Positions 33,553 to 43,258 of a DNA stretch of 64,000 nt are shown piece after piece. The stretch lies in assembly GCF_003581425.1 (NCBI RefSeq), contig NZ_QXTG01000001.1, positions 868,001 through 932,000 on the forward strand, in the 5' to 3' direction. The notes under the pieces were generated by a model. That model searched no databases, had not been told where the DNA came from, and worked only from the letters and a program-made list of their open reading frames with translations. This DNA comes from Amnibacterium setariae. GTDB taxonomy: Bacteria; Actinomycetota; Actinomycetes; Actinomycetales; Microbacteriaceae. The position numbers and the translations under genes are program-made. Positions within the stretch are counted from its first letter, which is position 1, and each line of letters begins with the position of its first letter.

Positions 33553-34539
33553 CTACCAGGCGTAGTCCTCCGGGGCGGGCTTGTGGCCCGGGAAGATCGC
33601 ATCGAGGCGGGCGAGCGCGTCGGCGTCGAGCCGCACGTCGAGCGCACGGATGCCGGCGTCGAGCTGCTCGCGGGTGCGCGGACCGATGATCGGCGCGGTC
33701 ACCGCCGGCTGGTGCAGCAGCCAGGCGAGCGCGACGTCGCCCGGCTCGTGGCCGAGCTCGTCCGCGAAGTCCTCGTACTGCTCGATCTGCTCGCGGTGCG
33801 CCTCCAGCGACTCCTTCGCGCGGCCGGAGGTGCGGCGGCTCGAGTCGCGCTCCTTCTTCAGCACGCCGCCGAGCAGCCCGCCCTGCAGCGGCGACCAGGG
33901 GATGATCCCGATGCCGTTGTGCTCCGCGGCCGGGATCACCTCGAGCTCGATCGTGCGGGCGAGCAGGTTGTAGAGCGACTGCTCGGAGACCAGGCCGGTG
34001 TAGTCGCGCTTCCTCGCGGCCTCCTGCGCCGTCGCGAGGTGCCAGCCGGCGAAGTTGCTGCTGCCGGCGTAGAGGACCTTGCCCTGGGCGACCGCGACCT
34101 CCATCGCCTGCCAGATCTCGTCCCAGGGCGTGTCCCGGTCGACGTGGTGGAACTGGTACAGGTCGACGTGGTCGGTCTGGAGGCGCTGCAGGCTGGCGTC
34201 GAGCGCGCGCCGGATGTTCAGCGCGGAGAGCTTTCCGCCGTTCGGCCACGAGTCGCGCTCGCCGAACGGCATGTCCCCGTAGAGCTTGGTGGCGAGCACC
34301 GTGCGCTCGCGACGGCCGCCGCCCTGCGCGAACCAGCGGCCGATGATCGACTCCGTGCCGCCCGGCCCGGTCTTCCCGCCGTACCGGTTCGCGGTGTCGA
34401 AGAAGTTGATGCCGGCGTCGTGCGCGGCGTCCATGATGCGGAAGCCGTCCGCCTCCTCGGCCTCCATGCCGAAGTTCATGGTGCCGAGCACCAGGCGGGA
34501 GACGGAGAGGCCCGAACGGCCGAGATGCGTGTACTGCAC
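33553..34539 (-). CDS. Aldo/keto reductase
   Basis: A 328-aa aldo/keto reductase of the YghZ/Tas-like group. The tetrad is seen as Asp and Tyr in FFDTANRYGG, Lys in ATKLYGD and His in LYQFHHVD. Conserved WSPLQGGLLGG and a C-terminal IIGPRTREQLD follow. The GTG at 34537-34539 gives VQYTHLGRSG, matching paralogues. It is divergent from the adenosine deaminase-like gene across a 15-bp palindrome. Second of four family members here. Confidence 0.92.
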   Translation of the reverse strand: MQYTHLGRSGLSVSRLVLGTMNFGMEAEEADGFRIMDAAHDAGINFFDTANRYGGKTGPGGTESIIGRWFAQGGGRRERTVLATKLYGDMPFGERDSWPNGGKLSALNIRRALDASLQRLQTDHVDLYQFHHVDRDTPWDEIWQAMEVAVAQGKVLYAGSSNFAGWHLATAQEAARKRDYTGLVSEQSLYNLLARTIELEVIPAAEHNGIGIIPWSPLQGGLLGGVLKKERDSSRRTSGRAKESLEAHREQIEQYEDFADELGHEPGDVALAWLLHQPAVTAPIIGPRTREQLDAGIRALDVRLDADALARLDAIFPGHKPAPEDYAW

Positions 34540-34581
34540 GGCGCCAGCCTGCGCCGCGGCGTCTGGACGGCGCCTCCGCGA

Positions 34582-34596
34582 AACACGGACCGTGTT
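34582..34596. promoter_or_regulatory. Palindrome in AKR/adenosine deaminase divergent region
   Basis: AACACGG-A-CCGTGTT is a perfect inverted repeat with 7-bp arms, 10 bases before the GTG of the adenosine deaminase-like gene and 43 bases from the aldo/keto reductase start. Position fits an operator for one or both genes. No regulator gene adjoins. Confidence 0.4.
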
Positions 34597-34606
34597 GAGT
34601 GGTGCC

Positions 34607-35587
34607 GTGACCCGCGATCTCGCCCTGCTCCCCAAAGGCCATCTGCACCTGCACTTCGAGGCGTCGATGCGCCCCGCCACGCTCCGCGACATCGCGGCGG
34701 AGGCGGACGAGCCGGTGCCCTCGTGGGCGGACTTCGCCGACTTCACGGACTTCGAGGCGGCGTACGGCGACGTGCTGCGCCTCATCCGGCGCCCGGACCA
34801 GCTCGAGCGGATCATGACGGAGATGGCCGACGACGCGCAGGCGGACGGCGTCGTGTACGTCGAGGTCACCCTCGCGCCCGTGCTCCACGCGCACCTGTTC
34901 GGCGACGACGCGCAGGCGGCGCTCGACTTCCTGCTCGCCGCGGCGAAGCGGGAGGAGGACCGCACCGGCGTCGTCATCCGCGCGATGATCGCCTCCGCCC
35001 GCACCGTGGCCGTCGAGCTCGCCGTCGCCGACGCCCGCCTCGCCGCCGCCTACGCGGGCCGCGGGGTCGTCGCGTACGGCCTCCACGCCGACGAGCGCGG
35101 CTTCCCGGCCGCGCCGTTCCTCGAGGCGTTCGAGATCGCCCGGGACGCGGGGCTGCTCATCACGCCGCACGCCGGCGAGCTGGTCGGCCCGGAGTCGGTC
35201 CGCGAGGCGGTCGAGGTGCTGCACGCCGACCGGATCCTCCACGGCGTCCGCGTGATCGAGGACCCGGAGCTGACCGCGGAGGTCGCCCGGCTCGGCGTGA
35301 CGCTCGACGTCTGCCCGAGCTCCAACGTCGTACTGCACGTCGTGCCGGACCTCGAGCACCACCCGCTGCCCGCGCTGCTCGCCGCCGGGGTCAGCTGCTC
35401 CATCAACGCGGACGACCCGATCCAGTTCGGGCCGGACGTGCTCGAGGAGTACGAGCTCGCCCGCGAGCGCCTCGGCCTCACCGACGAGCAGCTCGCCGGC
35501 TGCGCCCGCGCCTCCATCACCGCCTCCGGCGCCCCCGAGGACGTGAGGACCCGGGCGCTCGCCGACATCGACGCCTGGCTCGCCTGA
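34607..35587 (+). CDS. Adenosine deaminase family protein
   Basis: A 326-aa TIM-barrel metal-dependent deaminase. Zinc ligands HLHLHF near residues 12-17, GLHADERG, catalytic Glu in PHAGEL and Asp pair in INADDP follow the adenosine/adenine deaminase plan. The canonical ELHxHLxG reads HLHLHFEAS here, so a changed purine or aminofutalosine-like substrate is possible. The reaction would be hydrolytic deamination. The GTG at 34607 is used; it stops 2 bases from the convergent neighbour's stop. Confidence 0.88.
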   Translation: MTRDLALLPKGHLHLHFEASMRPATLRDIAAEADEPVPSWADFADFTDFEAAYGDVLRLIRRPDQLERIMTEMADDAQADGVVYVEVTLAPVLHAHLFGDDAQAALDFLLAAAKREEDRTGVVIRAMIASARTVAVELAVADARLAAAYAGRGVVAYGLHADERGFPAAPFLEAFEIARDAGLLITPHAGELVGPESVREAVEVLHADRILHGVRVIEDPELTAEVARLGVTLDVCPSSNVVLHVVPDLEHHPLPALLAAGVSCSINADDPIQFGPDVLEEYELARERLGLTDEQLAGCARASITASGAPEDVRTRALADIDAWLA

Positions 35588-35589
35588 GC

Positions 35590-35859
35590 TCAGACGCGGC
35601 GCAGCAGCGCCGCGACGGCGGGCGCGGCGAAGCAGCGGAGGCGGAGGGGGCCGTCCGGCGTCTCCAGCAGCAGGACGCGGCGCGGCCGGCCGACGAGCCG
35701 CACCGCCCGCGCCTCGGCCGCAGCGACCTCGACGACCTCGCCGTCGTGCGCCGTGAACCGCAGCGCGCGGTCGCTCAGGCGGAGCCGGCCCGGCGTCCAG
35801 CGCCCCGCCACGAGCAGCAGCGCGCGGCGGGAGGTCCAGACCGTCTCCGGGTCGGGCAT
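35590..35859 (-). CDS. Hypothetical protein, GRAM/PH-like
   Basis: An 89-aa protein rich in beta strands: RRALLLVAGRWTPGRLRLSD, then RALRFTAHDGEVVEV and RRVLLLETPDGPLRL. The order resembles a GRAM or bacterial PH-like domain, which can bind membranes or proteins; this is tentative. It starts 10 bases after the MalY-type aminotransferase stop, so the two are probably cotranscribed. Confidence 0.65.
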   Translation of the reverse strand: MPDPETVWTSRRALLLVAGRWTPGRLRLSDRALRFTAHDGEVVEVAAAEARAVRLVGRPRRVLLLETPDGPLRLRCFAAPAVAALLRRV

Positions 35860-35869
35860 CGCGACGCGG

Positions 35870-37024
35870 TCAGCCGAGGGCGCGAGCGAGCCGGTCGACG
35901 ATCTCCTCGAGCACCGGCCACGGCGTCGCGAGGATGATGCGGACGAACCCCCGGCCGGCCTCCCCGCACGCGGCGCCGTCCGTGAGGGCGACCCCCGCGC
36001 GCTCCAGCACCGCGTCCGCGGGCTTCGCGCCGAGGTCGAGCGCGCGCAGGTCGAGCCAGCCGATGTAGGTGCCCTCGGGGGCGCGGTAGCCGACCTGCGG
36101 CAGCCGCTCCGCGAGCAGCTCGCCGAACCGGCGCCGGTTCTCGTCCAGGTACTCGCGCACCGCGTCGAGCCACGGGCCGCCGTCGCGGTAGGCGGCGGTG
36201 TTCGCGGCGACGCCGAACCCGCTCGCACCGTGGGCGATCAGCCCGGCGACCTCCGCGTACCGGTCCGCGTCGGCGTCGTTCGAGAACACGAGCTGCGCGG
36301 CCTTCAGACCGGGCAGGTTGAAGGCCTTGGAGGCGCTGATCGCGGTGATCGTGTGCCGCGCGGCGGCCTCGCTCACGCTCGCGTAGGGGACGTGCCGGTG
36401 CTCGCCGAGGACGAGCGGCGCGTGGATCTCGTCGGAGAAGACCCGGCCGCCGTGCCGCTCGACGAGCTCGCTGACGGCGACGAGCTCCTCCCGGGTCAGC
36501 ACGCGGCCCACCGGGTTCCAGGGGTTGCAGAGCACGAGCACGTCGGCGCCGGCCGCGAAGGCGCGGTCGATCCCGTCCAGGTCGAGCTCGTAGCGGCCGT
36601 CGACGGAAGGGCTCGGCACCTCGATGATCGCCCGGTCGTGGCGCTGCGGGATCATCAGGAACGGCATGTAGGCGGGCGTCGGCACGATCACCGACCTCGC
36701 CGGGTCGGAGTAGCGCCGCAGCACGAGGTCGAGGCCGCTCAGCACGTCCGCGACCGGCCGCACCTGCTCCGGCCGGACGGCCCAGTCGTAGCGGTCGGCG
36801 CACCAGGCGGCCGTCGCCTCGGCGAGGGCCGTGCTCTCCGAGGCGGGGAGGTAGCCGGTGCGGGCGAGGTCCATCTCCCGCTCCAGCGCCGCGCGCACGA
36901 CGGGCGCGAGGCCGAAGTCCATCTCGGCGACGAACGCGCCGATCGCCTCCGGGAAGGCGGTCCACTTCACGCTGCCGCGTGCGCGGAGCTCGTCGGCGGT
37001 CGGCGTCTCGAACAGGAGGGTCAC
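35870..37024 (-). CDS. MalY/PatB family aminotransferase (cystathionine beta-lyase type)
   Basis: A 384-aa fold-type I PLP enzyme. PLP would bind Lys in SASKAFNLPGLK; VLCNPWNPVGR and FSDEIHAPLV are typical of the MalY/PatB C-S lyases. These cleave cystathionine or other cysteine conjugates to a thiol, pyruvate and ammonia. The N-terminal text RGSVKWTAFPEAIGAFVAEMDF is also characteristic. The GTG at 37022-37024 is the start, because the in-frame ATG 6 bases upstream runs into a stop. Confidence 0.92.
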   Translation of the reverse strand: MTLLFETPTADELRARGSVKWTAFPEAIGAFVAEMDFGLAPVVRAALEREMDLARTGYLPASESTALAEATAAWCADRYDWAVRPEQVRPVADVLSGLDLVLRRYSDPARSVIVPTPAYMPFLMIPQRHDRAIIEVPSPSVDGRYELDLDGIDRAFAAGADVLVLCNPWNPVGRVLTREELVAVSELVERHGGRVFSDEIHAPLVLGEHRHVPYASVSEAAARHTITAISASKAFNLPGLKAAQLVFSNDADADRYAEVAGLIAHGASGFGVAANTAAYRDGGPWLDAVREYLDENRRRFGELLAERLPQVGYRAPEGTYIGWLDLRALDLGAKPADAVLERAGVALTDGAACGEAGRGFVRIILATPWPVLEEIVDRLARALG

Positions 37025-37067
37025 GACTCCATGCTGGCAGCGCGCGGGCGGCGCCGGACTCAGGCCG

Positions 37068-38687
37068 TCAGATCCAGGTCGGCGACCACATGTGGATGTG
37101 CCAGAACCAGTACGGCACCGGCAGCCCCGCGCTGATCGGGAAGTAGAAGGCGCTGACCACGACCGCGGCGATCACGAACCCGAGCGCGACGCCCCGTCGC
37201 ACCTTCAGGCCGTAGGAGGCCTCCGCCGCGACGAGCTCGTCCACCGAGTCGACGCCGGGCGGCCGCACCACCATCAGGCCGATCGTCGCGGCGAGGGCGA
37301 GCAGCAGGTACGGCTCGAACGCGATCGAGTAGAAGAAGAACATCGTGCGGTTCGGGTAGAGCAGCCACGGCAGGTAGCCGGCGACGAAGCCCATCAGGAT
37401 CAGCGCCGCCTGCCACTCCCGCCGCCGGACGAACCGGACGACGAGGTAGACGGAGGCCGCGACCGCCGCGTACCAGAGCAGCGGGTTCGGCAGGTCGGTG
37501 ATGGCGGAGACGCAGCTCGAGCCGCCGCAGTCGCCGGCGTTCGCGTCCCACCACATCGAGGTCGGCCGGGCGATGATGGGCCAGCCGAGCGCGGGCGCCT
37601 TGTAGGGGTGCGGCGAGGAGAGGCCGGTGTGGAAGGCGTAGATGTCCTTCGTCCAGGCCCACAGGTCCTGGATCGGCACCGGCACCCAGGCGAAGAAGCC
37701 GGTGAACCGCGCGCCGCCGTCCTCCACGAACCGCCGGTCGTAGCCGCCGCTCGTGACGAACCAGCCGGTCCAGCCGAGCAGGTAGGCGGCGAGGGCCGGC
37801 GGCAGGAGGCTGATCGCGTTCACCGGCGCCTGCTTGAGCAGGCCGGCGAGGTGCCAGAAGCGGACGCCCGCGCGGCGGCGCAGCAGCAGGTCCGTGCCGA
37901 CGACGTAGACGCCGAACGCGGCGATGAAGTAGATCCCGGACCACTTGACGGCGCAGCAGAACCCGAAGGCGAGCCCGGCGCCGATCAGCCACGGGCGCCA
38001 GAGCAGGGTCGGCCCCCAGTCGCCGATCCCGCGCCGGCGGCGCATCAGCCACTCGCCGAGGCGCCGCTCGGACCAGAACCGGTCCTCGAGCACGCAGGCG
38101 AAGCCGGCCAGCGCGAGCAGCATGACGATGTTGTCGAGCAGCCCCACCCGCGACATCACGATCGCCTGGTTGTCGATCGCGAGGAAGCCGCCCGCGAGCG
38201 TCGTGACGAGGGGCGTCGCGAACATGCGGTGCGCGACGAGCATGAGCAGCGCGACGGCGAGGATGCCCACGACCGCGACGGACAGCCGCCAGCCGTACGG
38301 GTTCTGCGCGCCGCCTGCGACCATCTCGCCGAGCCCGATGATCCACTTCCCGAGCGGCGGGTGCGCGATGTACTGCGCCGCCGCGGAGTAGAAGTCGACG
38401 CGTCCGGCCGCGAAGGCGGCGTCCGCGTTCGCGAAGCCGGCGGGGAGCCCCTCCGAGGTCTTCGCGGGCCAGGTGCCCTCGTAGCCGAGGTGCCAGAGCG
38501 TCCAGGCGTCCTTGACGTAGTAGGTCTCGTCGAAGACGAGCTTCGGCGGGTAGCCGAGGCCGACGAGGCGCGAGACCGCCGCGATCAGCAGCACCGCGGG
38601 CGGCCCGTAGCGCGCCCAGTAGGAGATCCGGTCGAACAGCGTCTGCCGCGCCGCCGTCACGGGGGCGGGGGCGACGGCCTGCGACAC
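37068..38687 (-). CDS. Polyprenol-phosphate-mannose protein mannosyltransferase (Pmt)
   Basis: A 539-aa GT39 membrane enzyme that transfers mannose from polyprenyl-phosphomannose to secreted proteins at the outer face of the membrane. The first outside loop carries the catalytic acidic pair in LVFDETYYVKDA, and later HPPLGKWIIGLGE and WRLSVAVVG are conserved. About 10-11 membrane helices are visible. The GTG at 38685-38687 is used. It is divergent from rsmI, exactly as in Mycobacterium (pmt next to rsmI). Confidence 0.93.
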   Translation of the reverse strand: MSQAVAPAPVTAARQTLFDRISYWARYGPPAVLLIAAVSRLVGLGYPPKLVFDETYYVKDAWTLWHLGYEGTWPAKTSEGLPAGFANADAAFAAGRVDFYSAAAQYIAHPPLGKWIIGLGEMVAGGAQNPYGWRLSVAVVGILAVALLMLVAHRMFATPLVTTLAGGFLAIDNQAIVMSRVGLLDNIVMLLALAGFACVLEDRFWSERRLGEWLMRRRRGIGDWGPTLLWRPWLIGAGLAFGFCCAVKWSGIYFIAAFGVYVVGTDLLLRRRAGVRFWHLAGLLKQAPVNAISLLPPALAAYLLGWTGWFVTSGGYDRRFVEDGGARFTGFFAWVPVPIQDLWAWTKDIYAFHTGLSSPHPYKAPALGWPIIARPTSMWWDANAGDCGGSSCVSAITDLPNPLLWYAAVAASVYLVVRFVRRREWQAALILMGFVAGYLPWLLYPNRTMFFFYSIAFEPYLLLALAATIGLMVVRPPGVDSVDELVAAEASYGLKVRRGVALGFVIAAVVVSAFYFPISAGLPVPYWFWHIHMWSPTWI

Positions 38688-38753
38688 GGAGGCAGGATAC
38701 GGGCGCGGTCGCACCCCGCCGGGTCGGCGCGTCGGCACCGGCAGACTGGGGGC

Positions 38754-39575
38754 GTGCTCGTCCTCGCCGCCACCCCGATCGGGAACCTCGGCGACGCCTC
38801 CCGCCGCCTGATGGAGGCGCTCGCCTCCGCGTCCGTGATCGCCGCGGAGGACACCCGTGTCGCCCAGCGCCTGCTCGCCGGCCTGCACGTCGAGACGCAC
38901 GCGCGCCTCGTGACCGTGAACGAGCACACCGAGCGCGCCCGCATCGGGGAGCTGCTCGACGCGGCCCGGGAGGGCGACGTCGTGCTCGTCTCCGACGCCG
39001 GCATGCCGACCGTCTCCGACCCCGGCTTCGCGCTCGTGCGCGCCGCCGTCGAGGCCGGCGTGCCGGTGACCGCCGTGCCGGGCGCCTCCGCGGTGCTGAC
39101 CGCGCTCGCGCTCTCCGGCCTGCCGACCGACCGGTTCGCGTTCGAGGGGTTCGCACCGCGGCGGGACGGGGAGCGCCGCCGCTTCCTCGAGTCGCTCGCC
39201 GCGGAGCCGCGCACGACGGTGCTGTTCGAGTCGCCGAACCGCACCGCCGCCCTGCTGGCCGCGATGGTGGACGTGCTCGGCCCGGACCGGCAGGTGGTCG
39301 TCGCGCGCGAGCTGACGAAGCTGCACGAGCAGGTCGTGCGCGGCACGACCGCCGAGGTCGCCGCCTGGGCGGAGGGCGGCGTGCGCGGCGAGGTCGTCGT
39401 CGTGCTCGCCGGCGTCCCCGCCGCCGCGCCCGACGCGGAGGACGGGCTGGTGCAGGTGCTCGCGCTCGTCGAGGGCGGCGCGAAGCTCAAGGACGCGACG
39501 GCGGAGGTCGCCGCGCGCACCGGGCTGTCGCGCAAGGGCCTGTACGACGCGGCGCTCGCCGCGCGTTCCCGGTGA
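38754..39575 (+). CDS. rsmI: 16S rRNA (cytidine-1402-2'-O)-methyltransferase
   Basis: A 273-aa tetrapyrrole-methylase-fold enzyme that methylates the 2'-OH of C1402 of 16S rRNA with S-adenosylmethionine, tuning decoding at the P site. ATPIGNLGD at residues 6-14, EDTRVAQRLL, VSDAGMPTVSDPG and VPGASAVLTAL are the family blocks; the C-terminal SRKGLYDAAL matches RsmI helices. GTG start at 38754, 66 bases from divergent pmt. Confidence 0.95.
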   Translation: MLVLAATPIGNLGDASRRLMEALASASVIAAEDTRVAQRLLAGLHVETHARLVTVNEHTERARIGELLDAAREGDVVLVSDAGMPTVSDPGFALVRAAVEAGVPVTAVPGASAVLTALALSGLPTDRFAFEGFAPRRDGERRRFLESLAAEPRTTVLFESPNRTAALLAAMVDVLGPDRQVVVARELTKLHEQVVRGTTAEVAAWAEGGVRGEVVVVLAGVPAAAPDAEDGLVQVLALVEGGAKLKDATAEVAARTGLSRKGLYDAALAARSR

Positions 39576-39614
39576 GTCGGGAATCCTCCGCCGCCTGATG
39601 CGTTCCGGCTGCCC

Positions 39615-40544
39615 ATGCGAGCAGTGCGGTTCGACGAGTACGGCGACGAGACGGTCCTCGAGGTCCGGGAGGTGCCCGACCCGCAGCCGGGCCCGGGCGA
39701 GGTCGTGGTGCGGGTGGTGACCGCCGGCACGAACCCGGGCGAGGTCGGCATCCGGTCCGGCGGGCTGCGCGACCGGTTCCCGGCGCGGTTGCCGGAGGGC
39801 GAGGGCAGCGACCTGGCGGGGTACGTCGCCGCCGTCGGTGCCGACGTGCAGGGGGTGGCGATCGGCCAGCCGGTGATCGGGCTCTCCGACGGGCGGAACG
39901 CGCAGGCGGAGCTGGTGCTGCTGCCCGCGGACCGCGTCGTGCCGAAGCCGGACGCGCTGGGCTGGGACGTCGCCGCGACGCTCTACGTCGCGGGCACGAC
40001 CGCGCTCGCGCTGCTGCAGACGGTCCCGGTGGGCGCCGGCGACACCGTGGTCGTCGCCGGTGCGGCGGGCGGCGTCGGCGTCTTCCTGACGCAGCTCGCC
40101 GCCGGCGCCGGCGCGCGGGTGATCGGCGTCGCGGGGGAGGCGAACCACGGCTGGCTGCGCGAGCACGGCGCGGAGCCGGTGACCTACGGCGACGGCCTGG
40201 AGGAGCGCCTCCGCGCCCTCGCGCCGGACGGCGTGACGGCGGTCTTCGACCTGTTCGGCGGCGGCTACACGGACCTCGCGATCGCGCTCGGCGTGGACCC
40301 GCAGCGGGTCGCGACCGTCGCCGACTTCACGGCGGGCGAGCGGCTCGGCGTGCAGGTGACCGGGATGGCCGCGCTCGCCGACCCGGCGGAGGGCGTCCGG
40401 CAGCTGGCCGCGATCGCGTCGCAGGGCGGGTTCGAGGTGCCGATCAAGGCGCGCTTCCCGCTCGCGGAGGTGCAGGAGGCGTACCGCGAGGTGTCGCGCC
40501 GCTCCGGCCTCGGCAAGGTCGTCCTCGAGGTCTCCGAGCCCTGA
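39615..40544 (+). CDS. NADP-dependent quinone oxidoreductase-like protein
   Basis: A 309-aa MDR-superfamily reductase without zinc ligands. N-terminal MRAVRFDEYGDETVLEVREV, the segment GEGSDLAGYVAAVG, and nucleotide motif VAGAAGGVGVFLTQLA identify it as a quinone reductase/enoyl-reductase relative. It lies between rsmI and metG, a position not usually occupied in Actinobacteria, so it may be a local insertion. Substrate unknown. Confidence 0.9.
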   Translation: MRAVRFDEYGDETVLEVREVPDPQPGPGEVVVRVVTAGTNPGEVGIRSGGLRDRFPARLPEGEGSDLAGYVAAVGADVQGVAIGQPVIGLSDGRNAQAELVLLPADRVVPKPDALGWDVAATLYVAGTTALALLQTVPVGAGDTVVVAGAAGGVGVFLTQLAAGAGARVIGVAGEANHGWLREHGAEPVTYGDGLEERLRALAPDGVTAVFDLFGGGYTDLAIALGVDPQRVATVADFTAGERLGVQVTGMAALADPAEGVRQLAAIASQGGFEVPIKARFPLAEVQEAYREVSRRSGLGKVVLEVSEP

Positions 40545-40582
40545 CCGGAACCGCGCGTCGTAACGGGGGGTCACGACCCCGG

Positions 40583-40591
40583 TAAAATCCC

Positions 40592-40594
<3 letters not shown>
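40583..40594 (+). promoter_or_regulatory. Promoter of metG, probably leaderless
   Basis: TAAAAT at 40583-40588 is an almost consensus -10, standing out in a GC-rich background. The GTG at 40595 begins 7 bases after it, where transcription should start, so metG is probably translated without a leader. No clear TTGACA is seen upstream and no ribosome binding site precedes the start. Confidence 0.6.
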
Positions 40595-42181
<1,587 letters not shown>

Positions 42182-42189
42182 CGCCGCCC

Positions 42190-42292
42190 TTCGCGGATCC
42201 GCACTTCCTCCGCGGATCCGCAGTTCTCGGGCGACACGCCGCTCCGAGGCGTCCGGTAGCGGCGTGTCGCCGAGTTCGTGCGGATCCGCGAA
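42190..42292 (-). repeat. 103-bp GGATCC-core palindromic element, copy 1
   Basis: Read on the minus strand it runs: outer arm TTCGCGGATCCGCAC, inner arm GGCGACACGCCGCT, a 14-base loop, AGCGGCGTGTCGCC, an extra GCGGATCCGC unit, and outer arm GTGCGGATCCGCGAA. The outer arms (15 bp) and inner arms (14 bp) are each perfect inverted repeats. It occupies the whole metG-tatD gap, and its last base is the A of the tatD ATG. Copy 2 at 46010-46113 lies in the opposite orientation with the same layout. Confidence 0.9.
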
Positions 42293-43179
42293 TGGCTGAG
42301 CGGAGCTACCCGCCGCTGCCGGAGGCGCTGAAGGTCCCGGTCTACGACGACCACACCCACATCGACCCGTTCTCCGGGCCGGGCTGGTTCGGCGACGACG
42401 GGGGCGAGCCGCTCGACTGGCGCGAGCAGCTCGACCGCGCCTCCGTCGCCGGGGTGAAGGGCGTCGTGCAGGTCGGCACCGACGTCGAGTCGAGCCGCTG
42501 GTCCGCCGAGCACGCGGCGATCGACCCGCGGATGCTCGCCGCGGTCGCGATCCACCCGAACGACGCCGCGGTGCTGGAGGCGGAGGGCGGCCTCGACGAC
42601 GCGCTCGCGGTCATCGACGAGCTCGCCGCGCAGCCGCGCGTGCGCGCCGTCGGGGAGACGGGGCTCGACTTCTACCGGACCGGGGAGGACGGCCGCGCCG
42701 CCCAGTTCCGCTCCTTCGAGGCGCACATCGACATCGCGAAGCGGCACGGCGCCGCGCTGCAGATCCACGACCGCGACGCGCACGTCGAGGTCGTCGACAC
42801 CCTGCTGCGCGTCGGCGCGCCCGACCGCACCGTCTTCCACTGCTTCTCCGGCGACGCGGGCCTCGCCCGGCTCGCGTCGGCGCACGGCTGGTACCTCTCC
42901 TTCGCCGGCACGGTGACGTTCAAGAACGCGGAGGGGCTGCGCGAGGCGCTGCGCGTCACCCCGCGCGACCGCCTGCTCGTCGAGACCGACGCGCCCTGGC
43001 TCGCGCCGGCGCCGGTCCGCGGCCGGCCCAACGCGCCCTACCTGGTGCCGCACACCCTCCGCTTCATGGCGCAGGTGCTCGAGACCGACCCGTCGATGCT
43101 CGCCGCCCAGATCGCGAGCAACACGGAGGCGGTCTACGGCAGCTGGACCGACGACGCCCCCGAGCGCTGGGGCCGCTGA
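42292..43179 (+). CDS. TatD family metal-dependent hydrolase
   Basis: A 295-aa TIM-barrel DNase/hydrolase. Metal ligands are seen in YDDHTHID near residue 18-25, GETGLDFYR, LQIHDRDAH, FHCFSGD and ETDAPWL. TatD enzymes degrade DNA ends or damaged DNA. In Actinobacteria metG-tatD-rpf-ksgA is a common order; here rpf and ksgA do not follow. The ATG lies at the edge of the palindromic element and has no recognisable ribosome binding site. Confidence 0.93.
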   Translation: MAERSYPPLPEALKVPVYDDHTHIDPFSGPGWFGDDGGEPLDWREQLDRASVAGVKGVVQVGTDVESSRWSAEHAAIDPRMLAAVAIHPNDAAVLEAEGGLDDALAVIDELAAQPRVRAVGETGLDFYRTGEDGRAAQFRSFEAHIDIAKRHGAALQIHDRDAHVEVVDTLLRVGAPDRTVFHCFSGDAGLARLASAHGWYLSFAGTVTFKNAEGLREALRVTPRDRLLVETDAPWLAPAPVRGRPNAPYLVPHTLRFMAQVLETDPSMLAAQIASNTEAVYGSWTDDAPERWGR

Positions 43180-43183
43180 CCCC

Positions 43184-43253
43184 CACTCCGCATATTGCTC
43201 ACGCTTCTGGACGCCGGATCGGCGATCGCGCGTCCAGAAGCGTGAGCGAAGTG
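43184..43253. repeat. 18-bp palindrome between convergent tatD and membrane protein genes
   Basis: GCTCACGCTTCTGGACGC (43197-43214) is exactly matched by GCGTCCAGAAGCGTGAGC (43230-43247) with a 15-base loop, and CCCACT/AGTGGG flank it. It likely forms a bidirectional terminator but lacks a T-run. Sequence is unrelated to the other palindromes in the window. Confidence 0.85.
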
Positions 43254-43258
43254 GGCCG

